64,000 nucleotides of DNA from Ridgeia piscesae. Taxonomy: Eukaryota; Annelida; Polychaeta; Sabellida; Siboglinidae. The notes under the pieces are model-generated. The model was not told the origin of the DNA and made no database searches. It saw only the letters and a list, made by a program, of their open reading frames with translations. The stretch covers positions 331,001 to 395,000 of the forward strand of contig JAODUO010000070.1 of the NCBI GenBank assembly GCA_025642075.2. Reading direction: 5' to 3'. Below are positions 1-9,884 of the stretch, piece by piece. The stretch's first letter is position 1. Every line of letters starts with the position of its first letter. A program made the translations under genes and the position numbers.

Positions 1-200
1 GAGCTCACCAAGAACATCCACCATTAAACAGAATTCACTGTTAACTCTGATGAGCTTTTTCAAAGTGCAGAAAGCCACAGCTGTACCAGTACCACAGCTG
101 TACCACAGCTGTACCAGTGAGACACTGTAATTTCCATGAGGTAAAGGTTAAGCAGGGAGTCCAAGCATCGCCATTGGGTGAATGAGTTTATGTGTTTCAG

Positions 201-386
201 ATGAAGGAACAACAACACCTGAGGTCAAGGTGAAATGCATAGGTTTCGCTCCTTTTACACAACATTGGCCCGCTGTGTTCACTGGTGTATGGACCTTTCC
301 AATAACAAGACCATGGACCATTCCAATAACCACATCTGTTCAACCAACAAGAGACACCAACCGCCAGACTTCTGGACCAAGCCAAG
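201..386 (+). CDS. Gene 1 stalk exon
   Basis: Open frame between a tttcag acceptor and the donor AAG|GTCAGT, phase 1 at both ends, about 62 codons. It starts with an acidic Thr-rich stretch, then the VKVKC linker motif, then a Trp/Pro/Thr-rich extracellular segment. Confidence 0.6.
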
Positions 387-2636
387 GTCAGTTGGTTTGC
401 CGTTGAGCTCTTGATATTTCAGTTATATGAAGAAACACCAACGTTTGTCAAAAATCAATGAGACAAAGATTAGCCCAATTTGCAGGTATTGGGTGCAGAA
501 GTAAAAATGTGGGGAGAGCTGGTTACTTGGCAACCAAAGCTTGGACATTGTGGAGTCTATGTCAAAAAGAGGCAAGTTCTACCTTCAAGTATTGGTTCCA
601 CAAGTGGAGAGAATTGGTTTCTGGGACGACTCTTTCTTTTCCTTGGACATAGACCTTGAAGAACACCACTCAGACTTACATAAAACAGGCTTCTTCTATC
701 AAGCTTGCATAGTTTTATACATTGAAGTTTTCCACCTAGATAGGTTGGAACTGAATCACAAAACTTTCAGGGATTAATCTATATGACCACATGAAGTAAG
801 AACTCTGTCTTTTCTAAATCTCTCATATATGTCGAGATTCTCATCTGTGGTAGGTGGAAGGGTAGGAAGAAAGTGTCCCATGGCAACTGATTTACAGTTA
901 AGCCACGCTGTGTCACAGCCTACGCCACACGTAGGCTGTGACATGGCGTGGCTTAACTGTAAATCAGTTGCCATGTAACTCAGTTGTTCAGAAACAACTT
1001 AAATGAGAAAAAGTAACTTAATAATTACAGCACCATGCACAGAAGACAAAAACTACCAGCCCATGTGGATTAGGGTGCTTGGAAAATTAAGTAGAAACGG
1101 ATAAAATAGGCTTACTTAAATCCTCGTGACAATAACATAGTACACTGTAGTAGACATATTATTTGACACTGTCTCAATTAAGGCCTCTTGGTGGATGTCT
1201 AATTCCATCTCACATTCATTGTTTTGACCTTACAATAAGCACTACCTCACATGCATGATGCAGTTGTCAATGTTTGATCGAGAGCATTACAGTGCTTGTG
1301 TAACAATGCTGTGTCTTGTAGCAGTTGGTAATATTACTATCATGGTTATCACATATCAACTTCTAAACTATCCAGTTAGGTTGTGGGCATTTTAGCTGGT
1401 ATTTAAAATATTTGTTACTGAACATGAAATACATGCACATTTCAAAACAGCCCTTCAGTTGCATTACACAACAAATCATGTGTATAATAAACTGTTGATT
1501 CCCTCTTTCTTTCCCTGTATTAAGGCAGGCATAGTTTCTGGTCCTTTGATTTTTTTCTTTTCTCCATACAGTTTTTGAACTACTGTGTCCACATCTGTAT
1601 CTGGTATCGTTTGCTCTCATTTACCAATCCTCTCTTAATAGTTTCAATTTTTGCCTACCAAAATAAAAACATTTCGGTACATTTTTATTATTACCATGTG
1701 TGTTTCAGCAGGTGACAATAGGGGGAGCCACGGCAGCTGTCGTAGTTGTGATCGCAGTCATTGTAGGAGTGACAGTGTTTGTGTTCCATAAAAGGTATAG
1801 TATATGTGCAAGTGTGCCTCTCTATCCCAACATCTCATCGCTATTAAACTGAAAATATGTTTTAGTCACACAGTACTCATGCCTTGAGATTGCTCATGTC
1901 CTTTGCACCTCAGTCTTCTGCATATTATCCATCCATCCATCCATCCATCCATCCATCCATCCATCCATCCATCCATCCATCCATCCATCCATCCATCCAT
2001 CCATCCATCCATCCATCCATCCATCCATCCATCCATCCATCCATCCATCCATCCATCCATCCATCCATCCATCCATCCATCCATCCATCCATCCATCCAT
2101 CCATCCATCCATCCATCCATCCATCCATCCACCCTCCACCACCATCCCACCCACCCACCCACCCACCCACCCACCCACCCATCCATCCACCCACCCATCC
2201 ATCCATCCATCCATCCATATGATTGTTGTCAAATTTACTAGCGCTGTAGCTCTTGTATAAAAAGCAGCTTCAGGAATGAAGTTGTCAGTGACAGTGGCAT
2301 CAAGAGAAAACACTTAATATCATCTTCATCCACACTTTCAGAAAGCACCCTTCAAGTTCAGCCCCACCGCAGCCACCAAAGCGTCCGACATTAGACAACT
2401 CATCCCGTGATAGCAGCAATGTCTACATGCATCACATCAATTCAAGTGCATCACCACTGCCACCTAGTGAACCTGATAGGAGGCAAGTGATGTCACAGCC
2501 ACAAACAAGCCACCCCGACACCGGGCTATATCTTGATCTCTCACAAGATGGCGTTGATGATCATGTCTACGCAGACCTTGACTCTATCAACGATTCAATG
2601 TATGAGACAATATCAGATAGTGTAGTGGCAGTCTAG
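201..2636 (+). CDS. Gene 1 (3' part): receptor-like protein with ITAM tail
   Basis: The last exons of a single-pass membrane protein whose 5' part lies before the window. Exons: 201-386 (stalk, phase 1-1), 1712-1794 (TM helix, ends phase 2) and 2342-2636 (tail, ends TAG). The stalk exon opens with a Glu/Thr/Pro stretch and the motif VKVKC, matching the Val-x-Cys linker that follows the CUB domain in genes 5 and 6, so a CUB exon probably lies upstream. The tail is acidic and carries YLDL, YADL and YETI. The last two are spaced YxxL-x7-YxxI, each with Asp at -3, which is the full ITAM consensus. Oddity: the stalk exon ends in phase 1, but the TM reading frame needs phase 0, so an unseen exon, a splice change or a frame lesion must lie between them. 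Family assignment is by context; the ligand is unknown. Confidence 0.62.
387..1711 (+). other. Gene 1 intron, no further gene seen
   Basis: AT-rich sequence between the stalk and TM exons. It holds the 97-nt inverted repeat at 879-975. Short open frames here (for example 541-777) show no domain, and none clearly supplies the phase 1-to-0 exon needed to join the flanking exons. Confidence 0.5.
879..975. repeat. 97-nt near-perfect inverted repeat (hairpin)
   Basis: Two 46-nt arms, complementary except at two adjacent positions, separated by a 5-nt loop (ccaca). The stem is longer and more perfect than a typical animal pre-miRNA. It could be a foldback element, a siRNA-type hairpin or an assembly foldback. 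I see no target-site duplication. Confidence 0.85.
1712..1794 (+). CDS. Gene 1 transmembrane exon
   Basis: Follows a tandem acceptor (cagcag|g) and ends at AG|GTATAG. In phase 0 it encodes a Val/Ile/Ala-rich hydrophobic helix ending FVFHKR, with basic residues on the cytoplasmic side. In the phase the upstream exon would dictate, it reads as a Cys/Ser/Arg-rich peptide ending at a TAA. Confidence 0.62.
1927..2219. repeat. (ATCC)n microsatellite with (CCAC) interruption
   Basis: About 51 uninterrupted CCAT units to about 2130, then a CCAC-rich stretch and a short return to CCAT. It sits in the intron between the TM and tail exons of gene 1. It produces long artefactual frames on both strands. 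Confidence 0.98.
2342..2636 (+). CDS. Gene 1 cytoplasmic tail exon with ITAM
   Basis: Acceptor ctttcag. One base completes the TM exon's last codon, then 97 residues and TAG. A proline-rich membrane-proximal part (APPQPPKRP) precedes YLDL, YADL and YETI. The spacing and the Asp at -3 of the last two tyrosines match the ITAM consensus. Confidence 0.72.
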
Positions 2637-2948
2637 TGTCATGTCCAGGCTTATTTTGTTGAGTTGAATATTACCAACAATTGCTGCATATTACAGACCG
2701 ACTGAGCAAAGAGTATTTATATTTTCTGTAAATAGAAAGATTATTTTCTTTATAAACGGAACTCACAATATTGGTGAATTTAAAAGTTGGATTCCTTAGA
2801 CATTTACTGGGTGGTAGTCTTGTATCTTAGTCTGAGCACCAGGCAGGAGAAACACAAACTTTGCTTTGACAATACTGATGTTTTCTAGTCATGGTTTGGG
2901 GCCCTGTCCCCAAGGATTTGTTAAATTGTGCATTGTGGTGTAACATTT

Positions 2949-2954
2949 AATAAA
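2949..2954 (+). terminator. Candidate polyadenylation signal of gene 1
   Basis: AATAAA, followed by a second A-rich copy, about 310 bases after the gene 1 stop codon. It is the first such hexamer downstream. Confidence 0.5.
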
Positions 2955-3657
2955 AAATAAAATGGAAGATAATTTCAGTTTCAATGTGTTTATACTTGTA
3001 AATTTTTGGTTTATCAAATATGAGAACCAAGCCGCATGTGACACAATGTGAAATAATATCCATCCACATTTATAAAGAGCTGAAAGAAAACATGGTGTGT
3101 TTGTTCCAAGTTTAACCTTAATACCAAAACTAATCCTTTGTTGTGGAGAGTTATATCTGCTATAATTAATCTGACCTGACCTGAGGTACCCGTTTAACAT
3201 TAATATGCTAACTTTGGAACATTAGAAATGCATCCCCTCCCTGGTGCCGAGGCTCACGCCACTTTTTCTAAGTTCATTTACTTCCTCCTTATCAACTGGC
3301 AGTGCAATAAAAAGTCATAACGGTGGTTATGTAGAGATACAAGTTGCCACGGTGATGTTTTATTAAATATTTGACATTTACCAGGAGTCTTGCCTCATGC
3401 TACATTGTAACTGGCAACAGTAGCAATGAGAAGGGCATGAAAACTAGTTTAAGTTAGCAATACATGTAATGATGGTGACAGTATAACTAAGAAACTTGTA
3501 AGCTAGTTGTATTAATGTTTGCTACAATACTGCATTGTTTAGCTTTCTGACACATCTAGCTCACTGGATAATAAACAGATTCATACTGCCAACATCTAGG
3601 TCCAATCAAACTACCACACATGCACGCATGCAGGCATGCACGCCCGCATGCATGCAT

Positions 3658-3688
<31 letters not shown>

Positions 3689-4786
3689 TGCACATACAAA
3701 CAAATGTACACATGTATGAGTGGGTTTATCTATGAGGGATGTCATATTATCTTCCTAGATGGATTGCAACTCACAAGCAAAACCTTTCTTCCAATGGCTC
3801 TACCTATGATCCTTGGAAGAAAATTGATGCCTTAATTTTTTGAAAATTCACAATGTGGTAAGGTTTAAAATAAATTGTTCATGTTTATTCAACAATGTCA
3901 TCATCTTTTTCACTATTTTATAATTTTTTGGCAAGAAAAACTAGTGATCCAAATGCAAATACATTTTATTGTAACTTTATATGTCACTGCAGACAAAATA
4001 AGCTCATGCAAATATGAGATGTTTAGTGTGAGGGCATTTATAGCCAAATCAGCACATGCCTGAACCTACACACTGTTGTTTACAGGCACTCTGGGTGGTT
4101 AGTTCCGGTTGGCTGAACACCCAGTTCTTACACAATGGACATTGGTCAGTTTGAGACAATCTGAGGAACAAAGACTTGACCAGTCAACTGTGGCTGCATC
4201 AGGGCAGGACAGTGGTCAAACAGACACAGGGAGGTCACTTCAGTGGGTGTGAGATTAGTTCCTCCCTCCTACAAACATCTAAATGCAAATGCACACAATT
4301 GTGATAAGGGGCTGTGAGGAGTGTACAGACATAACACCAGAGTGACCAATCATTTGATTTTAAACACCTGAATGTTGCACATTGTCTGCCATGGAACACA
4401 AATGCGCAGCTGTATTTTGATGGATAAACGCCACAGCTAAAGACTGACAGTGATATACACATTCTATAGTTGTCTGGCCAGAAAACTACAGCAAATAAAT
4501 AGTTGGCTGTTTCCCTTCTTTTCATTGCAATGGTAAATTTGGTTGTTTAGATGCTGACATGTCTGCTTGCATTTGTACTAGACCAGATGTCAGTAACCAT
4601 GAATGATCCCAATTACGTAGCTATAATAACAATAATAATCCTGTTTCTTAATATAAGAACTTATCTTCACCTTTTTCTTAATATAGTGTTTTTTAAGTAA
4701 CTAAATGCCAATAAATGTGCTTCACATTTAAAGTCACTGTTGTTTTGTCAATTAGGGTCAGGCATTGGGGTGTGACCCCTCAACTT
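2955..4786. other. Intergenic region, genes 1-2
   Basis: AT-rich DNA with no convincing exon. The only structured element is the CATG/CACG tract at 3617-3692. Short frames on either strand lack domains and splice support. Confidence 0.6.
3617..3692. repeat. (CACG/CATG)n alternating purine-pyrimidine tract
   Basis: Tetranucleotide repeat of catg and cacg units. Strict purine-pyrimidine alternation gives it Z-DNA potential. Confidence 0.9.
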
Positions 4787-4794
4787 ATAAATAC
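4787..4794 (+). promoter_or_regulatory. TATA box upstream of gene 2
   Basis: A perfect TATAAATA starts 88 bases before the gene 2 ATG. With a usual spacing of about 30 bases, transcription would begin near 4815-4825, leaving a 5' UTR of about 55 bases. Confidence 0.6.
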
Positions 4795-4874
4795 CCCTTG
4801 TAAACACGATCAATTTGGTCACTGTTGTGTGCACTGCAGTGATGTCACAGAATTGGTCAGTGCATGACGTGACC

Positions 4875-4950
4875 ATGAGTGCCCACTGGACATACGTACG
4901 AGTCATATTATGTCTCTTGGTTTACCTGAACCTCGCTTATGGAACAATAG
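4875..4950 (+). CDS. Gene 2 exon 1: signal peptide
   Basis: Encodes 25 residues with hydrophobic core VILCLLVYLNLA and a small-residue cleavage region (AYG). It ends at a perfect GTAAGT donor in phase 1. Confidence 0.82.
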
Positions 4951-7900
4951 GTAAGTGTAATATAAGATACCTGTAGCCAGGTGTAGAGACCTGGTAACAT
5001 ACGCTTCTGTTGTTGTGTTACAATGCACCATCGTAGTTACAAACCACTATCACAGCAGTGATGCACCACAGCTGCGATGCACCACAGCTGTGATGCACCA
5101 CAGTTGCAGTGCACCACTGTTGCAATGCACCACAGTTGCGGTGCACCACTGTTGCCATGCACCACAGCTGCGATGCACCACAGTTACGATGTACCACAGT
5201 TGCGATGCACCACTGTTGCCATGCACCACAGCTGTGATGCACCACAGTTGCGATGCACCACTGTTGCAATCTACCACAGTTGCCATGCACCACAGTTGCG
5301 ATGCACCACAGTTGCGATGCACCACAGTTGCAATGCACCACTGTTGCGATGCACCACAGTTGCGATGCACCACAGTTGCGATGCACCACAGTTGCGATGC
5401 ACCACAGTTGCAATGCACCACTGTTGCGATGCACCACAGCTGCGATGCACCACAGTTGCGATGCACCACAGTTGCGATGCACCACAGTTGCGATGCACCA
5501 CTGTTGCGATGCACCACTGTTGCGATGCACCACGTTGCGATGCACCACAGTTGCGATGCACCACAGTTGCGATGCACCACAGCTGAGATGCACCACAGTT
5601 GCAATGCACCACAGTTGCGATGCACCACAGTTGCGATCCACCACTGTTGCGATGCACCACACCTGTGATGCACCACAGTTGCAATGCACCACTGTTGCAA
5701 TCACCACAGTTGCGATGCACCACAGTTGCGATGCATCACAGTTGCGATGCACCACAGTTGCGATGCACCACAGTTGCAATGCACCACTGTTGCGATGCAC
5801 CACAGCTGCGATGCACCACAGCTGAGATGCACCACAGTTGCAATGCACCACAGTTGCGATGCACCACAGTTGCGATCCACCACTGTTGCGATGCACCACT
5901 GTTGCGATGCACCACAGCTGCGATGCACCACAGTTGCAATGCACCACTGTTGCGATGCACCACAGCTGTGATGCACCACAGTTGCGATGCACCACTGTTG
6001 CAATCTACCACAGTTGCCATGCACCACAGTTGCGATGCATCACAGTTGCGATGCACCACAGTTGCAATGCACCACTGTTGCGATGCACCACAGCTGCGAT
6101 GCACCACAGTTGCGTTGCATCACAGTTGCGATGCACCACAGTTGCAATGCACCACTGTTGCGATGCACCACAGTTGCGATGCACCACAGTTGCAATGCAC
6201 CACTGTTGCGATGCACCACAGCTGCGATGCACCACAGCTGAGATGCACCACAGTTGCAATGCACCACAGTTGCGATGCACCACAGTTGCGATCCACCACT
6301 GTTGCGATGCACCACTGTTGCGATGCACCACACCTGTGATGCACCACAGTTGCAATGCACCACTGTTGCGATGCACCACAGCTGCGATGCACCACAGCTG
6401 AGATGCACCACAGTTGCAATGCACCACTGTTGCGATGCACCACACCTGCGATGCACCTCAGTTGCGATGCACCACAGTTGCAATGCACCACTGTTGCGAT
6501 GCACCACAGCTGCGATGCACCACAGCTGAGATGCACCACAGTTGCAATGCACCACAGTTGCGATGCACCACAGTTGCGATCCACCACTGTTGCGATGCAC
6601 CACTGTTGCGATGCACCACACCTGTGATGCACCATGGTTGCGATCATAATACACCACAATAGTTAATGTCATGTACAATATATAACTGCCTAATGCACAC
6701 AACTAGAGAGTTCAACTACCAAGTACCCATCTATTGCTCACTACTCTTTCAGCTCCTAGGTGTCAGCACAGTCAACTGTCTGCACACACTGTCGTATATA
6801 ATAGCCAATATTGGCTCCTTACGATGTACCCCATTCAGATTCAGATGTCTTGCAAACAAGTTTTGTGTTCCTAAATGACATACGTGCTACATGCCAACAT
6901 GTAAAATCTTCAACAATAACATTTTACCAAGTGAAATATTTTAAAGTGATGATCAATCATCAATAAAAATTACACAAGTTTATTTATCTCTTTAATATAT
7001 GACAATCCGCGCTAACAACTAACTACTTCACACCTAACAGCAGCTTTGTTTTTATTCCAGAAAGATACAAAGTACTAGAGATGTGCACGAAGGCGACAAG
7101 TAACAGTAGTTCCCACATCCTCCAGTCCAGTGGCGCTGTCATTCAGAGACGATCTACCTGTGTCTGCATCACAACGAGAATGTCAAGCAAATGGGTCTTT
7201 GTTAGTGCGAACAATTTCCAATGCAACACTAACACATGTCCTTGGAAACTGGCATTCTACGAGGACGGATGTTTGAGAAATGAGACTTGCTGCGGACCAA
7301 AGCGAAACGACTTTACATATCGCGTTCCAAGTTCCGGGAAAGTGATGGTGATGCACAACAAGACACAAATTCTCTCCTACTACTACTCAAACCCAGTGAC
7401 AATTACTCTCATTGGTGGTGAGTAGGCTGACACCTATCAACAACTACTACAGCAACACAACGTTATCATCAATAACAACACATGTAATGTATAATAAAAC
7501 ATTTATAGAAAACTGCACTTTTGTGAAATGATGCAACTTGTATTGGATAAGCTGTTGGTGGGGCTACACACAGAACTAGAAAAGGTCACAGGTCACATGT
7601 CATTATTTGGGCTACTCGGACTTTACGTACAGCTGCCTAATTGTTTGAAAAATTCAAATTTGCAAACTACACTATTTGCAGACTATTTCATCTATTTTTT
7701 ATCATAATATTATCCGATGTAAAGATACTCTGTAGTTTGTCTGATGGAGAATATTGTTTTATATACTTGGTCTAACACAGCAAGTATATACAGGTTGTTG
7801 TGATAGAAAGTTGCAATGTGTATGTTTCAGATATTACAATTGAGTGTGGATTGGCGGAAATCCCTGCGTATGTTGGCAAGATTTGTATGACAACAACATC

Positions 7901-9884
7901 TACTACAACACCACAAACAACAACAACAAGAGAACCACCTCCACCACAAACAACAACATCACCACAACGACTACCAACTACAGAAGGAGAGACGTCGACG
8001 GACGGGAATAATAAGTCACTGCCTCCCAGGGCAGGACAGAAAGGTTCGCAGAGTCCCAGTCTTGTACACTGGTGTAGTTTACTGCACCTGGTGGACCCTG
8101 TGTCAGTGTAAATATGTTTCCCAGGAAACCTGTATTGTCATTGACATCTCAGGAAGTCAAGTATATTACTCGTTGGGGGACAATTTAACTGAGTCTTGTT
8201 TTACATAAATACTGTATTGACTGATTGAAAAGAAATATGAAAAGACATTACTAAAAGTATCTTATATGAAAACTATTGTATATTGTTTTGAAGAAACAAA
8301 ATGACTGGACAAATTATTTAAGAATTCACACAAACTGTGATTTCAACCATTACCCAATAGTTCAAAAAGGCAATACACAAAAGTTAAATGGTTTATGAAT
8401 CCATTCAATCTTCAAATTTGTCTCATTGTTACATTCTGTTGTTTAGATTCACTTTTGTAACAATTCCGGGTAAAATATCAGTCAGTTATAACAAACATAG
8501 AGAATATTATCTAACATGACATATGGCATAAGTCAAGGCCTGACATTTTTTAGTTATTGTGAAATATCATTTGTTGACTGGAGCGGCCATCTTGGTTCAG
8601 CCATTATGAAAACCATAATAATATTCAACATCTTCAGTACTAGACAAGATAATAATTGTGTCTGCCCCATGTTTTACTGGTCACAGATGACAGATGCCTT
8701 GATAATGACATAATGACAATTGCAATGTTTTGTATATTTGCTACACACTGTATCATTCTGATTAATCTACAGGTGGGCTTACAGGAGACACGTTGACAAC
8801 AGTGATTGTAGTTGCTGCAGTTATTGTAGTCGGAGGAATAATTGGCGGAGTCATAGTCTGGCTCTACAGAAGGTAATCTATTTGTTTGAGATACAGTCTG
8901 AACACTGGCAATTGTTTTGTAAATTAACAATGAGCAACTAAAGGGAATCTGCAGATGTTAAAGTTCAACAGGTATTCTTCTTCTTCTAGGCATCGTGTCT
9001 GTTCCAAGAATCAGCGATCCTGGCCCTCCAAACCATACCGTCAATCATTGTTCTTACTAGTTCGGTGGCACACACCATATTGGCAGACTATCAATTATTT
9101 TATTCACTGGCGTCCTTTTGATCTTTTCCATTCAACCTTTCCAGTTGCAACTAGATGTTCTAACCTTTTCTTTCTTATGGAGTGCCTTATAAGTTGTGCC
9201 TGTCTTGTTCTAATTTTGATAATTGTGTATATAAAACTTAAATACTACAATCTAGTTTGTGATAGCTGTCTGTCATAACTCAGTCAAGCAGAAACAAACT
9301 GTTTACTTTGGGACAGCGTGACTGAATCTTCTCCCAGGTGCCCAAGTCCATTCATCTCTTACTAAGTCCATTCATTTCCTTGCGTAAAATGTCGATTATT
9401 TACTAACATATACCAGACACACTATTACTGGCTAAGGGAAATAAAAACAGTGGACGAGCTGAGTGGAGAGGAAACTCCAGCCAGGGGTCGTCACAGCCAC
9501 AGCGTTTAAGATACAAATATGATAATGTTGATAACAACTACCCGGTATTTGTTGTCACTTATGTGGGTGTAAGCTGCATATTTATTCACAGAAATATTTA
9601 CTATTTCCAGAAAACATCAGTCCACTGCATCGACACCAAATGACACTTTGACTGTCATCGCAACTTCGACACTGCCAATAGGGGGCACTGAGAACACATA
9701 CGAGACTCTGGTGCCAAAGACAATGGACGATTCCGCTGCGTACGAGAGTGTGGAGCCTGTGTACATCGTACCAATCAGTGACGACGACGGTTACATGCAG
9801 ATTGATGATGTTAAACGGGAAAACAGTTCTAAGTCCAAGCCTGTTCATGATGATGTGTTACAGATGGACACCAACAGAGTGTAA
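4875..9884 (+). CDS. Gene 2: CUB-like type I receptor with tyrosine-motif tail
   Basis: Five exons (4875-4950, 7061-7417, 7831-8043, 8773-8872, 9611-9884) join to 1020 nt, or 339 aa, with consistent phases 1,1,1,2. Residues 1 to about 23 are a signal peptide. Residues 27-144 form a Cys-rich CUB-like domain with a CxC motif (CVC), FxC, CPW, CCG and PSSG signatures. A Cys-containing linker and a Thr/Pro/Gln-rich, probably O-glycosylated stalk follow. The TM helix is about residues 224-246 and ends WLYRR. The tail carries Y279 (YETL, Glu at -3), Y293 (YESV), Y300 (YIVP) and Y310 in DDDGYMQI, close to a hemITAM. Role inferred: a cell-surface recognition receptor signalling through tyrosine phosphorylation. 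The ATG is the first in frame; an upstream ATG at 4864 stops at once. The donor of exon 3 (GTTCGC) is weak, so that boundary is the least certain. The final codons are the first unit of the 36-bp array. Confidence 0.8.
5058..6644. repeat. 16-bp minisatellite in gene 2 intron 1
   Basis: Roughly 99 copies of a 16-bp unit, consensus gatgcaccacagttgc, with common variants (ctgttgc, cagctgc, caatgc). Because 16 is not a multiple of three, the period in protein is 16 residues, and all frames can be open for hundreds of bases. Blocks containing gctgagatgcacc and gcgatccaccactg recur, showing higher-order duplication. Confidence 0.97.
7061..7417 (+). CDS. Gene 2 exon 2: CUB-like domain
   Basis: Acceptor tttattccag, donor G|GTGAGT, phase 1-1, 357 nt. 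It contains eight cysteines, CVC in the position where CUB domains carry their second cysteine, CPWKLAFYE, an adjacent Cys pair (CCG) and a PSSG turn. The pattern is shared with genes 3 and 4. Confidence 0.85.
7831..8043 (+). CDS. Gene 2 exon 3: linker and Thr/Pro stalk
   Basis: Acceptor tgtttcag. Begins with the linker motif ITIECG, then runs of Thr, Pro and Gln. The 3' end is set by phase 1 at the weak donor G|GTTCGC. Reading past it gives a stop at 8109-8111 and a possible secreted form. Confidence 0.65.
8773..8872 (+). CDS. Gene 2 exon 4: transmembrane helix
   Basis: Encodes a Val/Ile/Gly/Ala helix of about 23 residues ending WLYRR. Donor AG|GTAATC, phase 1 in and phase 2 out, like the TM exons of genes 3, 4 and 6. 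Confidence 0.85.
9611..9884 (+). CDS. Gene 2 exon 5: cytoplasmic tail
   Basis: Acceptor ctatttccag, phase 2. 90 residues with YETL, YESV, YIVP and YMQI, the last preceded by DDDG. It ends DTNRV-TAA, and this terminal sequence is the seed of the array that follows. Confidence 0.85.

Noticed and set aside
1866..2313. Met-Asp-Gly-Trp and Ile-His-Pro-Ser repeat frames
   Set aside because: Translations of the (ATCC)n microsatellite.
8955..9278. 107-codon frame with a hydrophobic C-terminal end in gene 2 intron 4
   Set aside because: Gene 2 joins correctly from 8872 to 9611 by phase and homology. The frame has no paralogue in gene 3 or 4. It may be a transposon scrap.
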